DNA from: Pseudotamlana haliotis
Lineage (GTDB): Bacteria > Bacteroidota > Bacteroidia > Flavobacteriales > Flavobacteriaceae
Assembly (NCBI RefSeq): GCF_008806375.1
Contig: NZ_WAAT01000001.1
Span: forward strand, 24,870-88,869
Direction of reading: 5' to 3'
DNA length: 64,000 bases
The translations under genes were made by a program, and so were the position numbers. Position 1 is the first letter of the stretch, and each line of letters starts with the position of its first letter. Shown here piece after piece: positions 34,552 to 44,256 of this stretch. The notes beneath the pieces were generated by a model. It did no database searches. It was given only the letters and a program-made list of their open reading frames with translations, and was not told the origin of the DNA.

Positions 34552-35859
34552 TTATTCCTTGACCCAGTTTAATCGGTCCATTTGATTGTATGGCCAAGGG
34601 GCACCATTGTTCTCAATATTGGTCATCATGGTATTGAGTTCTGTTGGTGCTGCCGATTGCTCCATCACCAAATAGCGGCGCATTTCTAAAATAATAGACA
34701 GCGGGTCAATGCTCACTGGGCACTCTTCAACACAAGCATTACAAGTGGTACACGCCCAAAGCTCTTCATTTGTAATGTAATCGCCTAGTAATTGTTTGCC
34801 ATCGTCTTTAAATTCACCATTATTGGCATCGATGTTTTTACCTACTTCCTCTAAACGGTCTCTGGTATCCATCATGATTTTACGAGGAGAGAGCTTTTTC
34901 CCAGTTAGATTTGCAGGACAAGCTGATGTACATCTACCACATTCGGTACAGGTGTAAGCGCTTAGTAATTGTACCCAGTTAAGATCTTGTACGTCACTGG
35001 CTCCAAATTTAGCAGGCACATCCTCATCTTCTCCTTCTGAAGGAGCAGCAAAAGGGTCGGCATTTGGATCCATCATCATTTTCACCTCTTTAGTGACTGC
35101 TTCAAGGTTATTAACTTGACCTTTAGGTTTTATTTTCCCATAATAGGTATTTGGGAATGCTAATAAAATATGCAGGTGTTTTGAAAAATATAGATAATTT
35201 AAAAACACTAAGATGCCTAAAATATGTAACCACCAGGCTCCTCTTTCAATTATATGTAAGGTACTTTCTGGAAGTCCGCTAAACAAAGGCGCTATAAATT
35301 GACTGATGACATTGCCTGAATTCATGGCTTGAAAATGCACATCGGTAGCGTTCATGACTAAAAACAAAGTCATAAGTACCATTTCAAAATACAGAATGAA
35401 GTTTCCGTCGTTTTTTGGCCAACTGGTCATTTCACTTTTCCAGAAACGTTTAATTTTTATAATATTTCGTCGTATCCAAAAGATGGTTACTGAAACAAAA
35501 ACCAGAACGGCTAAGACTTCAAAAACTCCTATAAGGACTCCATAAAGCGGTCCTATTGAAGAAAATATACGATGCGTACCAAAAAGGCCATCGATTATAA
35601 TTTCTAGAACTTCAATATTTATAATGATAAACCCTAAATAAACGATAACGTGAAGAAAACCTGAAACGGGACGTCTCACCATTTTACTTTGCCCAAGGGC
35701 GATGCGCGCCATGTTTTTAAAACGTTCTGATTTGTTATCACTTACATCTACATCTTGGCCTAATTTAATATTTCGAACAAGTTTTTTTACATTTTTTGTA
35801 AAATACCCGAAGCCTAAAATAAGTGCAATAGCGAATATGATATTTGGCAAATACTCCAT
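34552..35859 (-). CDS. Membrane (Fe-S)-binding oxidoreductase, NarI-like helices plus dicluster ferredoxin
   Basis: About five membrane helices fill residues 1-235, with a NarI/HdrE-like layout (LPNIIFAIALILGFGYF, VIVYLGFIIINIEVLE, WWLHILGILVFLNYLYFS). The cytosolic C-terminal part has two [4Fe-4S] motifs, CTECGRCTSACP near residue 305 and CTTCNACVEECP near residue 375. The protein should link the quinone pool to the partner CCG-domain subunit encoded next to it. Length is 435 aa. It follows the MCE gene by 6 bp, so the two are co-transcribed. The substrate of the module cannot be read from the sequence. Confidence 0.87.
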   Translation of the reverse strand: MEYLPNIIFAIALILGFGYFTKNVKKLVRNIKLGQDVDVSDNKSERFKNMARIALGQSKMVRRPVSGFLHVIVYLGFIIINIEVLEIIIDGLFGTHRIFSSIGPLYGVLIGVFEVLAVLVFVSVTIFWIRRNIIKIKRFWKSEMTSWPKNDGNFILYFEMVLMTLFLVMNATDVHFQAMNSGNVISQFIAPLFSGLPESTLHIIERGAWWLHILGILVFLNYLYFSKHLHILLAFPNTYYGKIKPKGQVNNLEAVTKEVKMMMDPNADPFAAPSEGEDEDVPAKFGASDVQDLNWVQLLSAYTCTECGRCTSACPANLTGKKLSPRKIMMDTRDRLEEVGKNIDANNGEFKDDGKQLLGDYITNEELWACTTCNACVEECPVSIDPLSIILEMRRYLVMEQSAAPTELNTMMTNIENNGAPWPYNQMDRLNWVKE

Positions 35860-35865
35860 ATAGAA

Positions 35866-36801
35866 TTAGTTAGATTCTTCGTTTTCTTCGTAAGGAATTT
35901 CTCTTTTAGATAAAATTCTAGTGTAGCGGTTGGGGTGTAGTTTGATGTCTCTAATAAGCTCTTCTAACTCCGCAGTAGCGCCTTCAAGGTTATTGTATAA
36001 GGTTTCATCCTTTAAAAGTTTCCCCATACTTCCTTGTCCGTTTTGCAAATTCATCATTAACAAATTGAAGTTTCCTAAGGTTGCCTCTAGGTCTCCAATA
36101 ATATCAGAATCGGCAAGTGATTTACTCACATCAGCAAAATTTGTTGTGATTTCATCAGCATTACTTAAAACGTTATCTAAGTGTTTTTGATTACCCGATA
36201 CAATTTGATTTAAAGATTGTGAAGTTTTCTTTAGAGCTGTCATGGTTTGACTTAACTCTGCAATGCTTGCTTTAAGACTTTCTTTAGCTTCAGGGTTTAA
36301 AACCTCATTTAAACTACCAATTAATACGTTCATATTGGTAATCATTTTTTTAGCTTGTTCTTGAATAGGCTCCAACTTTTCACCTACCAAATCAATCATA
36401 CCTTCTTTAACACGGCTTTTTAATACGTCTCCAGTTTCGGCAGTTTCAGCACCATCAAAAGCAGGAATAATGGCCACAGCTTTACCGCCTAGAAGACCAG
36501 TATCATAAAGTTCAGCTGTACTATTTTTAGAAAACTCAAAATCATTTTCAATTAAAAGTTCTATACTTAACTTTCCTGACCCATCATTTTTAAAACTAAT
36601 ATCTGAAACTTTACCTACGTTTAAACCACTAATGGTTACGGGGGTTGACGATACTAAACCTTCAACGTTTTCAAACTCTGTATAATAGGTTTTTGCGGAA
36701 TCTAGTAGGTTTTGTCCTTTTAAGAAATTAAATCCAAAAATAAAAAGGATGATTCCTGAAATTACGAGTATGGCTGTTTTTACTTCTCTTGATATCTTCA
36801 A
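35866..36801 (-). CDS. MlaD-family MCE-domain protein
   Basis: This is the substrate-binding part of an inner-membrane lipid transporter of the Mla type, anchored by one N-terminal helix (AILVISGIILFIFGFNFLKG). The MCE domain (about 38-115) has YYTEFENVEGLVSSTPVTI and GLNVGKVSDISF. A long C-terminal coiled coil (about 140-290) is typical of Bacteroidota members and may span the periplasm. The partner MlaE and MlaF genes are not nearby. It is sandwiched between the amidase and the membrane Fe-S gene, 51 bp and 6 bp apart. Confidence 0.9.
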   Translation of the reverse strand: MKISREVKTAILVISGIILFIFGFNFLKGQNLLDSAKTYYTEFENVEGLVSSTPVTISGLNVGKVSDISFKNDGSGKLSIELLIENDFEFSKNSTAELYDTGLLGGKAVAIIPAFDGAETAETGDVLKSRVKEGMIDLVGEKLEPIQEQAKKMITNMNVLIGSLNEVLNPEAKESLKASIAELSQTMTALKKTSQSLNQIVSGNQKHLDNVLSNADEITTNFADVSKSLADSDIIGDLEATLGNFNLLMMNLQNGQGSMGKLLKDETLYNNLEGATAELEELIRDIKLHPNRYTRILSKREIPYEENEESN

Positions 36802-36852
36802 AATAAATGTATTTGGAACTACAAATTTACTATATATTTATGAAGAACTGCG

Positions 36853-37983
36853 CTAATTACTTATTGATTTTAACGCTTCACTTAGTGGAATTTTATTTCC
36901 CTCTTTGAACGCTACAATAAAACTAGATGGATACCCATTTTTCTGAGCTTCGGCTTGAAAGCCTTTAACCTCCTGGTAACTAGAGGTGTTGCCGTAATAA
37001 TACTTATACAAACCTGCTGTTTTTATATTAGAAACACCTGTCAAACCATTGAAATTATAAGCTTTACTCTCTATAAATTTTGAACTAGCTGCAATTTGCA
37101 CTTTAAATACAATACCAGATGTATTTGTAACAGTTCGTTCTTCGGTTACTACTTGAGCAGACACTTCTTCAATGACGTCTTCCACCGGTAAATAACCGTG
37201 AACACTTTTATCTAAACTTTTTTTATACTCTATAATAGCCTCATAAATAGCGTCTGATATTTGCTGTTGCCCTTTAGAAGAATTTAAATAAGCACCTTCT
37301 TTTTTATAACTTAAAAAACCCATTTCAACTAAAACACTTGGCATTACGGTTTGATGTAAAACAATAAAACCAGCTTGCTTAACACCACGGTTTTTTCTTT
37401 TCAAGCTATTGGTAAACATTTTTTGAATAAGACTTGCCAACATGATGCTTTGATCCAGATACTCTTCCTGACTTAATAAAATACTCATTACAGATTCTGG
37501 AGAGTTGGGATTAAAGCCCGCATAGTTTTTCTTATAATCTTCCTCCATAAAAATTACAGAGTTCTCACGTTTGGCTACTTCAAAATTGGTATTGTTTCTA
37601 TGGGTACCTAATACGAAGGTTTCTGTACCATGAGCTGAAGAGCCATGGGCATTACAGTGTACTGACACAAATAAATCGGCATTCGCTTCATTAGCAATCT
37701 TACCACGAACAAACAAATCAACAAATTCATCGCTCTTTCTAGTGTAAATCACCTTAATACCAGAGTTTTTCTCTAATTGTTTCCCTACCCTTAACACAAC
37801 ATTTAAGGCTATTTCTTTTTCTTTATAGCCATTTCCTGTATTTCCGGGGTCATGCCCTCCGTGTCCTGCATCCAATACAACAACAAACTTTTTATCTGGT
37901 TTTTCGGTATGCGCACGCACTAATGTGGAACATGTTAATACTATTATAATTAATACGAAATGTAATATTTTATAAGTTTTCAT
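36853..37983 (-). CDS. N-acetylmuramoyl-L-alanine amidase (amidase_3)
   Basis: This zinc amidase cleaves the amide bond between MurNAc and the stem peptide, usually at division. A signal peptide (ending VRAH) leads into the amidase_3 domain with ligands in LDAGHGGHDPG, a Glu in KEKEIALNV and SVHCNAH, and the catalytic Glu in VLVEMGFLS. Residues from about 290 to 376 form an SPOR-like peptidoglycan-binding domain (FKVQIAASSKFIESKAYNF). Length is 376 aa. It is the first gene of the minus-strand run and is divergent from lptD. Confidence 0.93.
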   Translation of the reverse strand: MKTYKILHFVLIIIVLTCSTLVRAHTEKPDKKFVVVLDAGHGGHDPGNTGNGYKEKEIALNVVLRVGKQLEKNSGIKVIYTRKSDEFVDLFVRGKIANEANADLFVSVHCNAHGSSAHGTETFVLGTHRNNTNFEVAKRENSVIFMEEDYKKNYAGFNPNSPESVMSILLSQEEYLDQSIMLASLIQKMFTNSLKRKNRGVKQAGFIVLHQTVMPSVLVEMGFLSYKKEGAYLNSSKGQQQISDAIYEAIIEYKKSLDKSVHGYLPVEDVIEEVSAQVVTEERTVTNTSGIVFKVQIAASSKFIESKAYNFNGLTGVSNIKTAGLYKYYYGNTSSYQEVKGFQAEAQKNGYPSSFIVAFKEGNKIPLSEALKSISN

Positions 37984-38140
37984 CTGATAAATCTGGTTTT
38001 CACTTTAGAAACAACAAGTACATGAATTGAAATCTAAAACTTAATAAACTCTCTAATAAGGGTTTTTATTAAGCTTTAACCTTTAAATATTAAAATTTAT
38101 TGTCCAATAATATGGCCTCCTATTTTAATTTTTAATTTTT

Positions 38141-38159
38141 GATTGATAATTAATCAATC
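38141..38159. promoter_or_regulatory. 7-bp inverted repeat between amidase and lptD
   Basis: GATTGAT (38141-38147) and ATCAATC (38153-38159) are exact inverted arms with a 5-bp spacer, 21 bp before the TTG start of lptD. A TAATTTTG box (38175-38182) runs into that start. If it were the lptD promoter, the true start would be downstream, such as TTG at 38230. Confidence 0.35.
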
Positions 38160-38179
38160 CCAAAAAAATATATGTAATT

Positions 38180-40954
38180 TTGGCTTTTCAAAAACCGAGC
38201 CATTCCGTTACAAAAATACATTTAAAAGCGTTGCGCACAAACAACTTTAAAATACTTTTTGCACTAAGTTTTACAGTGTTTATCAACACGTTTAGCTTCG
38301 CTCAAGACATTCCTAATAAGGAACAAAAAATTGAACGAAAGGTTATCGAACCTACTATTATAGATAGGGCAGAAATTCAAACAGATAGTCTTCCTTCTCC
38401 TGAAATTTCTGAAATAAAACAAGATTCCACTTTAACCGATTCAATAAAACCTAAAAAAGACTTTTTAGAACATACGGTTAATTATCACGCCGAAGACTAC
38501 TCTAAATTCAACCAAAAAGAACATAAACTATACTTATACAACCAAGCCAAAATTGTTTATGGTGACATGAATATCGTTGCGGGTGATATTACGATAGACT
38601 ATGTAAAAAATACCGTTTATGCTAAAGGGATCACCGATTCGCTAGGAACTTACACACAAAAACCTGTTTTCACACAGGCCTCTAATGTTATTGAGCCGGA
38701 CTCGATTCTATTTAATACGGAGTCTAAAAAAGCTTTAATTTATAATACAAAAACGGCACAAGGCGAGGGTACGGTGATATCAGAAATCACAAAAAAAGAA
38801 AACGATTCGGTTTATTTTGTTAAAGATGCCAAATACACGACGGCCCAAGATCTTGAAGACCCTGATTATTACATCAAATTAAGAAAAGCCAAAATTGTAC
38901 CGGGTAAAAAAATTGTAACTGGATTTGCGAACATCTTTATTTATGATGTACCAACACCCGTAGCTTTACCTTTTGGCTTCTTTCCGCAAAGTGAGAAACA
39001 AACCTCTGGGGTTATCATTCCGACTTTTGGTGAACAAAGTGATCGTGGCTACTTTTTACAAAATGGTGGTTACTATTTTGCAATAAGTGATTATATAGAT
39101 TTAACCCTATTAGGTGATTATTACACTAACGGAAGTTATGCCTTAAGGATGGAGAGTAGCTATGCCAAACGTTATCGTTATAGAGGTAATTTTGGTTTTC
39201 GTTATGAGAACTTAATTATGAGTGAGCGTGGTTTCCCTGATTATGCTAATAGTACCATTTATAACTTACGTTGGTCTCATAGCCAGGATTCTAAAGCCAA
39301 TCCGAGTTCTCGATTCTCGGCATCTGTAAACTTAGGTAGTAGTCAATATTATCAATTATCAAATAATCAGGTAAACGTGAGTAACCGTTTAAACAACACC
39401 TTGTCTTCTTCTATTTCTTATTCGAAAAGTTTTCAAGGCCAACCTGAGGTAAACTATAGTGTTACCGCTACACATTCACAGAATTCACAAACTGAAGTTA
39501 TAAATATGACCTTACCTACTTTTCAAGGAAGTGTAGGCCGTATTTATCCGTTTGCCTCAAAATCAGGAAGCAAAAAGGGCTTAATTCAAAACATTAATTT
39601 ACAATACAACCTAAGAGCTGAAAACAGAATTCAAACAACAGATTCTTTATTTTTCAAAAAAGAAATGTGGGAAGATGCTAGAGCTGGTTTTCAACACACC
39701 ATACCATTAACGACAAATTTTAAATTATTTAAATACTTTAGTGTAAGTGCTGGAACGAGTTATAATGAGGTGTGGACTTTTAAAACGGTCAACAAATATT
39801 ACGACTCAGTAAACGAAGAAGAAGTTGAAGAAGATGTAGATGGTTTTGATTCGTTTAGAACCTACAATTTTAACACCAGTATGGGAACCACCGTATATGG
39901 TATGTTTAATTTTGAAAAAGAAGGCCAAGACCGAAAAATTAAGGCCATCCGCCACGTCATGAGGCCCTCAGTTAGCTACAATATCAACCCTGCGTTCGAT
40001 CAATATTATGACAGCTATGAGGTTGTTGATGCAGACGGAAACACTAGTGCCAACGTAGAATACAGCAGATTTGAAAACAGTATATTTGGGCAACCCAACC
40101 AAACCTTTTCTAGTTCCGTTAGTTTAAATTTATCAAATAATTTTGAAGCTAAAGTACGAGATAAAGACAGTACGGCTACCGAAGCCAAAAAAGTAGTTTT
40201 ACTTAACAACCTTAATTTCTCTACGGCATATAATGTTGCAGGAGATTCACTAAAATGGAGTCCAGTACGTATGACTGGTGGCACACAACTTTTTAAAAAC
40301 CAATTAAGTATTAACTTTGGAGCTACTTTAGATCCTTATGCTTTAGATAGCAATAACAATAGAATTGAAAAATTCAATATTGATAATGGTGGTAGCCTCT
40401 TTCGATTAACTAGTGGTAACTTAACGGCTAGTTGGGCACTTTCTAATAAAGGCAGAACAGCGGCAAAAGACGGATTAACCGATAAAAATTTAGATGAAAA
40501 CTTACGTGGTGGTGGTCGTGATGATGATTTATTTGGTGTTTCTGAAGATTTTGCCACCCAACAAATGCGTGATGATAAAAACCAAGAAGAAGATGAAACC
40601 CCTACTAAGTTTTATCACCATAAAATCCCTTGGAGTTTAAGGCTGGCTTATGCTGTGAATTACTCTAACTCACGGCGACAAAACGAAATCTCATCACATT
40701 CCTTAATGTTTTCTGGAGATATACAGCTAACCGATAATTGGACGATTGGAGCTTCTTCTGGTTACGATTTTAAAAACCTTGGTTTTACCCCTACCCAACT
40801 CCGTTTTGAACGTGATTTGCTCAGTTGGCGTATGAATTTCAGCTGGACGCCTTTTGGAGATTATAAATCGTGGAATTTCTTTATTGGTATAAAATCAAGT
40901 ATCTTACAGGATCTTAAATACGAAAAACGTAGACAACCGGATATCACTTTATAA
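38180..40954 (+). CDS. lptD: LPS assembly outer-membrane protein LptD
   Basis: LptD is the barrel that inserts lipopolysaccharide into the outer leaflet, working with LptE and the Lpt bridge. The N-terminal part has a signal-like hydrophobic segment (ILFALSFTVFINTFSFAQ), then an OstA/LptA-like jelly-roll (about 110-250, YLYNQAKIVYGDMNIVAGD). The barrel follows, with PFGFFPQSEKQTSGVIIPTF, a strong family signature. Length is 924 aa. The start is TTG, which adds about 20 residues before the hydrophobic segment; a start at TTG 38230 gives a more ordinary signal peptide, so the start is uncertain. ridA follows 52 bp downstream. Confidence 0.92.
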   Translation: MAFQKPSHSVTKIHLKALRTNNFKILFALSFTVFINTFSFAQDIPNKEQKIERKVIEPTIIDRAEIQTDSLPSPEISEIKQDSTLTDSIKPKKDFLEHTVNYHAEDYSKFNQKEHKLYLYNQAKIVYGDMNIVAGDITIDYVKNTVYAKGITDSLGTYTQKPVFTQASNVIEPDSILFNTESKKALIYNTKTAQGEGTVISEITKKENDSVYFVKDAKYTTAQDLEDPDYYIKLRKAKIVPGKKIVTGFANIFIYDVPTPVALPFGFFPQSEKQTSGVIIPTFGEQSDRGYFLQNGGYYFAISDYIDLTLLGDYYTNGSYALRMESSYAKRYRYRGNFGFRYENLIMSERGFPDYANSTIYNLRWSHSQDSKANPSSRFSASVNLGSSQYYQLSNNQVNVSNRLNNTLSSSISYSKSFQGQPEVNYSVTATHSQNSQTEVINMTLPTFQGSVGRIYPFASKSGSKKGLIQNINLQYNLRAENRIQTTDSLFFKKEMWEDARAGFQHTIPLTTNFKLFKYFSVSAGTSYNEVWTFKTVNKYYDSVNEEEVEEDVDGFDSFRTYNFNTSMGTTVYGMFNFEKEGQDRKIKAIRHVMRPSVSYNINPAFDQYYDSYEVVDADGNTSANVEYSRFENSIFGQPNQTFSSSVSLNLSNNFEAKVRDKDSTATEAKKVVLLNNLNFSTAYNVAGDSLKWSPVRMTGGTQLFKNQLSINFGATLDPYALDSNNNRIEKFNIDNGGSLFRLTSGNLTASWALSNKGRTAAKDGLTDKNLDENLRGGGRDDDLFGVSEDFATQQMRDDKNQEEDETPTKFYHHKIPWSLRLAYAVNYSNSRRQNEISSHSLMFSGDIQLTDNWTIGASSGYDFKNLGFTPTQLRFERDLLSWRMNFSWTPFGDYKSWNFFIGIKSSILQDLKYEKRRQPDITL

Positions 40955-41006
40955 TTTATAATCTATTTTATGTGAATCCATTTTCTAACGGTTTAAAAAT
41001 ATTCAT

Positions 41007-41387
41007 ATGAAAACCATTATTACAACACCTAATGCCCCTGCTCCTATAGGTCCATACAATCAAGCGATTTTAGTTGGAAACACTTTATACACTTCAGGGC
41101 AAATTGCCATTCATCCTAAGACAGGAGATCTTATTTTAGAAGATATCAAAACGGAAACTCAACAAGTGATGCAAAATATTGAAGCGATTTTAAAGGCTGC
41201 ACATATGGATTTCTCACATGTGATTAAATCTTCTATTTTTATAAGTAATATGGATGATTTTCAAAAAATCAATGCCGTTTATGGTAGTTTTTTTGATGAT
41301 GAAACTGCACCTGCTCGTGAAACCGTACAGGTGGCACGTTTACCAAAAGATGTGAATGTTGAAATTAGCGTGATTGCTATAAAATAA
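41007..41387 (+). CDS. ridA: RidA family reactive-intermediate deaminase
   Basis: RidA hydrolyses reactive enamine/imine intermediates made by PLP enzymes, such as 2-aminoacrylate. Family blocks are NAPAPIGPYNQAI at the start, ILKAAHMDFSHVIKSSIFIS in the middle, and PARETVQVARLPKDVNVEI with the substrate-binding Arg at the end. Length is 126 aa, standard. It is downstream of lptD and converges on the hybrid kinase gene with 20 bp between them. Confidence 0.95.
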   Translation: MKTIITTPNAPAPIGPYNQAILVGNTLYTSGQIAIHPKTGDLILEDIKTETQQVMQNIEAILKAAHMDFSHVIKSSIFISNMDDFQKINAVYGSFFDDETAPARETVQVARLPKDVNVEISVIAIK

Positions 41388-41407
41388 CTTCAATATATTA
41401 TTCTGTC

Positions 41408-42820
41408 TTAATTTTGAGACTCTGAATAATCAAGCAATAAAGCTTTTAATTTTTTTACTTCTATGGGTTTTGCTAGAAAATCATGCATACCTGATGCTTT
41501 TGCTTTGACAATATCCTCTTCAAAAGCACTGGCAGAAACAGCTATAATTGGGGTATTATTTTTTGTGTATTTTTCAGTTTCTTTAATTAACCTTGTGGCT
41601 TCATATCCATCCATATCAGGCATGTAGATATCCATGAAAATCAAATCAAAATCTAAAATCTTATATAAATCTACCGCTTCTACACCATTTTTTGCAAAGG
41701 TACAATCGGCTCCTTGACGCTCAAGAAGCGCCTTTATTACCTTTTGATTGGTTCTATTATCTTCAGCGACTAAAACCCTTAGTCTATTTAACAACAGAGG
41801 CTTATTTTCAACCGCATCACTTTCAATATTCAAAGTTTTCTTTAATTGTAAGCTGAAATAGAATGTAGAACCTTCATTTTCTTTACTTTCTAGTTTTAAC
41901 TCGCCTCCCATTAACTCCACAAGTTTATGTGATACCGAAAGCCCCATACCACCACCACGATAATCTCGCAATAAAGCAGATTTTGAAATATCATTTTTAT
42001 TATTGAACAAGGATTTAACCTCGTCGGGCGTCATCCCCACACCAGTATCTTTAATATAAAAAGTAAGGAAGTAACTATCATTCTCACCTATGGTTTGATC
42101 TACAGTTACCGTAATCTTTCCTGAATTAGTGAATTTAATCGCATTATTTATCAGGTTAATGAGTACTTGTTGAATTTTAGACGAATCTGCCAAAACTCTA
42201 AATTTACTATCATTTTCAGACAGGAATTTATATTCAAAGGCCAAACTTTTCTCTAAAGCTTGATATTCAAAAATTTTAAATAGCTTCAATAAATCAGCCT
42301 GTAAATCAACCGCCTTAATATTTATTCGAGCGTTCCCTCGGTCTACCACGGCATTATCTGCAATCATATTAACTAGCTGTAAAATATGCAGGGAAGAGTA
42401 TTCAGCAATTTCTACTTCCGCAAATTGATCAGACTCCAAATTGGCTTGTTTTAGCATATTCATCATACCCAAAACTGTATTTAGCGGCGTTCGAATTTCG
42501 TAACTCATATTCGCCAAATAAATTGATTTCTGATCAGCAACCGTCTCCGCTAGGTCTAAACTGCGTTTTAACTCATGTACACGGAGTTTTAGATTGGATT
42601 TTACAACGTCATTTTGCAGTTGATTTTTAAAAAAATATTGAAGTCCGAATACCTGAAGCACAGCCAATACAAACAAAATTCCAGCGGCACTTTCAATGTA
42701 TATTTTTTTTTCAAGAAAGAGAAAGCCTATAATAAGAATCGTTACTATACTTAAGGAAATCAAAAACGATAATTTATATCTTTTTTTAATCGATTTCATG
42801 AATTTTAGGGCTTCCATCAT
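41408..42820 (-). CDS. Hybrid sensor kinase-response regulator without the phosphoacceptor His
   Basis: Two membrane helices (about 17-35 and 45-63) precede a HisKA/HATPase core and a C-terminal receiver. The dimerisation box reads LANMSYEIRTPLN: Tyr107 stands where the family has the phosphorylated His. The codon at 42500-42502 is TAC on the minus strand, one base from CAC. The ATP site looks intact (NLINNAIKFTNSGKI, KDTGVGMTPDE, and the G2 box YRGGGMGLSVS). The receiver has DNRTNQK, the Asp in FMDIYMPDMDG and the Lys in FLAKPIE. It cannot work as a normal autokinase; it may be a pseudokinase that regulates another kinase, or the change may be recent. Length is 470 aa. Confidence 0.88.
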   Translation of the reverse strand: MMEALKFMKSIKKRYKLSFLISLSIVTILIIGFLFLEKKIYIESAAGILFVLAVLQVFGLQYFFKNQLQNDVVKSNLKLRVHELKRSLDLAETVADQKSIYLANMSYEIRTPLNTVLGMMNMLKQANLESDQFAEVEIAEYSSLHILQLVNMIADNAVVDRGNARINIKAVDLQADLLKLFKIFEYQALEKSLAFEYKFLSENDSKFRVLADSSKIQQVLINLINNAIKFTNSGKITVTVDQTIGENDSYFLTFYIKDTGVGMTPDEVKSLFNNKNDISKSALLRDYRGGGMGLSVSHKLVELMGGELKLESKENEGSTFYFSLQLKKTLNIESDAVENKPLLLNRLRVLVAEDNRTNQKVIKALLERQGADCTFAKNGVEAVDLYKILDFDLIFMDIYMPDMDGYEATRLIKETEKYTKNNTPIIAVSASAFEEDIVKAKASGMHDFLAKPIEVKKLKALLLDYSESQN

Positions 42821-42950
42821 AGAATATGGCTTTTAACAAACATATTTATAATTTACGTATAAACAAAACGATTTATAGCCATTAAACCGACATAGGTATA
42901 GGAAAATTTGTTAAATTTAATTTTAGTAAAAAACTTCATACAAAGAAAAG

Positions 42951-43991
42951 ATGAGAATTGAATATGATATTAAATTAGGCTTTAAAGATGTTATGATTCG
43001 ACCAAAGCGATCTACTTTAAAAAGCCGCTCTGAAGTCCGTTTAGAACGTGAATTTAAATTCCTTCATAATCCATTAACATGGTCTGGGATTCCAATCATG
43101 GCGGCCAATATGGATACCGTAGGTACCTTTGAAATGGCTTTAGCCTTGGCCGAAAAACAGGTATTTACAGCCATTCATAAGCACTATACGATTGAAGACT
43201 GGAAAAACTTCACATCTGAAGCACCAAAACAAATTGAAAATTATATTGCTGTAAGCACTGGCACTAGCGATAAAGATACTAATAAGCTCACTCAAGTTTT
43301 TAATATTTTTCCTAAACTCAAATTCATTTGTATTGATGTTGCGAATGGTTATTCAGAGCATTTTACCGCATTCGTACGTAAAACAAGAGCTCAATTTCCA
43401 GATAAAGTCATTATTGCAGGTAACGTAGTTACAGGTGAAATGGTAGAAGAGCTTCTAATCTCAGGAGCCGATATTGTTAAAGTTGGTATAGGTCCAGGGT
43501 CTGTTTGTACCACACGAGTAAAAACCGGTGTTGGCTACCCACAACTTTCAGCGATCATTGAATGTGCCGATGCAGCTCATGGTTTAGGCGGACAAATTAT
43601 TAGTGACGGTGGTTGTACAACGCCCGGAGATATTGCTAAAGCCTTTGGAGCAGGTGCCGATTTTGTAATGCTTGGCGGCATGCTTGCCGGTCATGATGAA
43701 AGTGGTGGTGAAATTATTGAGAAAAACGGCGAAGTTTTTAAAAAGTTCTACGGAATGAGTTCGGCTACAGCTATGGAAAAGCACGTTGGTGGCGTTGCTG
43801 AGTACCGTGCCAGTGAAGGTAAAACCGTTGAAGTGCCTTATAAAGGTCCGGTTGAAAATACACTGCAGGATATTTTAGGCGGATTACGTAGTACCTGTAC
43901 CTATGTGGGTGCGGCAAGATTAAAAGAACTGACTAAACGCACTACTTTTATTAGAGTAAATGAACAGGAAAATAGGGTTTACAATGGTTGA
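42951..43991 (+). CDS. guaC: GMP reductase
   Basis: GuaC converts GMP to IMP with NADPH and so returns guanine nucleotides to the purine pool. The IMPDH/GMPR barrel has [13 protein letters not shown] near the start, [13 protein letters not shown], and the catalytic Cys loop [20 protein letters not shown] near residue 185. GMPR-specific features are [20 protein letters not shown] and [13 protein letters not shown]. There is no CBS pair, which excludes IMP dehydrogenase. Length is 346 aa, normal. It is a single gene with its own upstream region. Confidence 0.95.
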   Translation: MRIEYDIKLGFKDVMIRPKRSTLKSRSEVRLEREFKFLHNPLTWSGIPIMAANMDTVGTFEMALALAEKQVFTAIHKHYTIEDWKNFTSEAPKQIENYIAVSTGTSDKDTNKLTQVFNIFPKLKFICIDVANGYSEHFTAFVRKTRAQFPDKVIIAGNVVTGEMVEELLISGADIVKVGIGPGSVCTTRVKTGVGYPQLSAIIECADAAHGLGGQIISDGGCTTPGDIAKAFGAGADFVMLGGMLAGHDESGGEIIEKNGEVFKKFYGMSSATAMEKHVGGVAEYRASEGKTVEVPYKGPVENTLQDILGGLRSTCTYVGAARLKELTKRTTFIRVNEQENRVYNG

Positions 43992-44256
43992 TGGTTTCAA
44001 GTTTAATGTTGCAAGTTTCAGTTACCCGAATAAACTTATGTTGAATTAAAAATGAAGAGTTAAAAATTAAAAATGTTCTAAAGTTTACGGAAGTTTTTTC
44101 CAATAAACAATAACCATCAACTAACAAACAATAGTCATTAGTTTAATTATAGTTTTCAGTCGCAGTTTCTAGTTAAACAAATAAACGATTCAACAAATAA
44201 ACAGAATCCCAAATAATCAATTCAAAGGTAAATTTAGGAAATAGGCAGTAGGCAAA
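43992..44256. other. 265-bp AT-rich spacer with degenerate repeats
   Basis: No gene is seen. The phrase TTGCAAGTTTCAGTTACCC (44013-44031) is partly repeated as CCGCAAGTTTCAGTTTACAC (from about 45530) on the other side of the ModF-like gene. AATTAAAAAT-type words recur at 44046-44072. They look like low-complexity intergenic repeats. Confidence 0.4.

Noticed and set aside
42840-42950. Riboswitch upstream of GMP reductase
   Set aside because: No purine-riboswitch core pattern or stable stem could be seen in the 100 bp before the gene.
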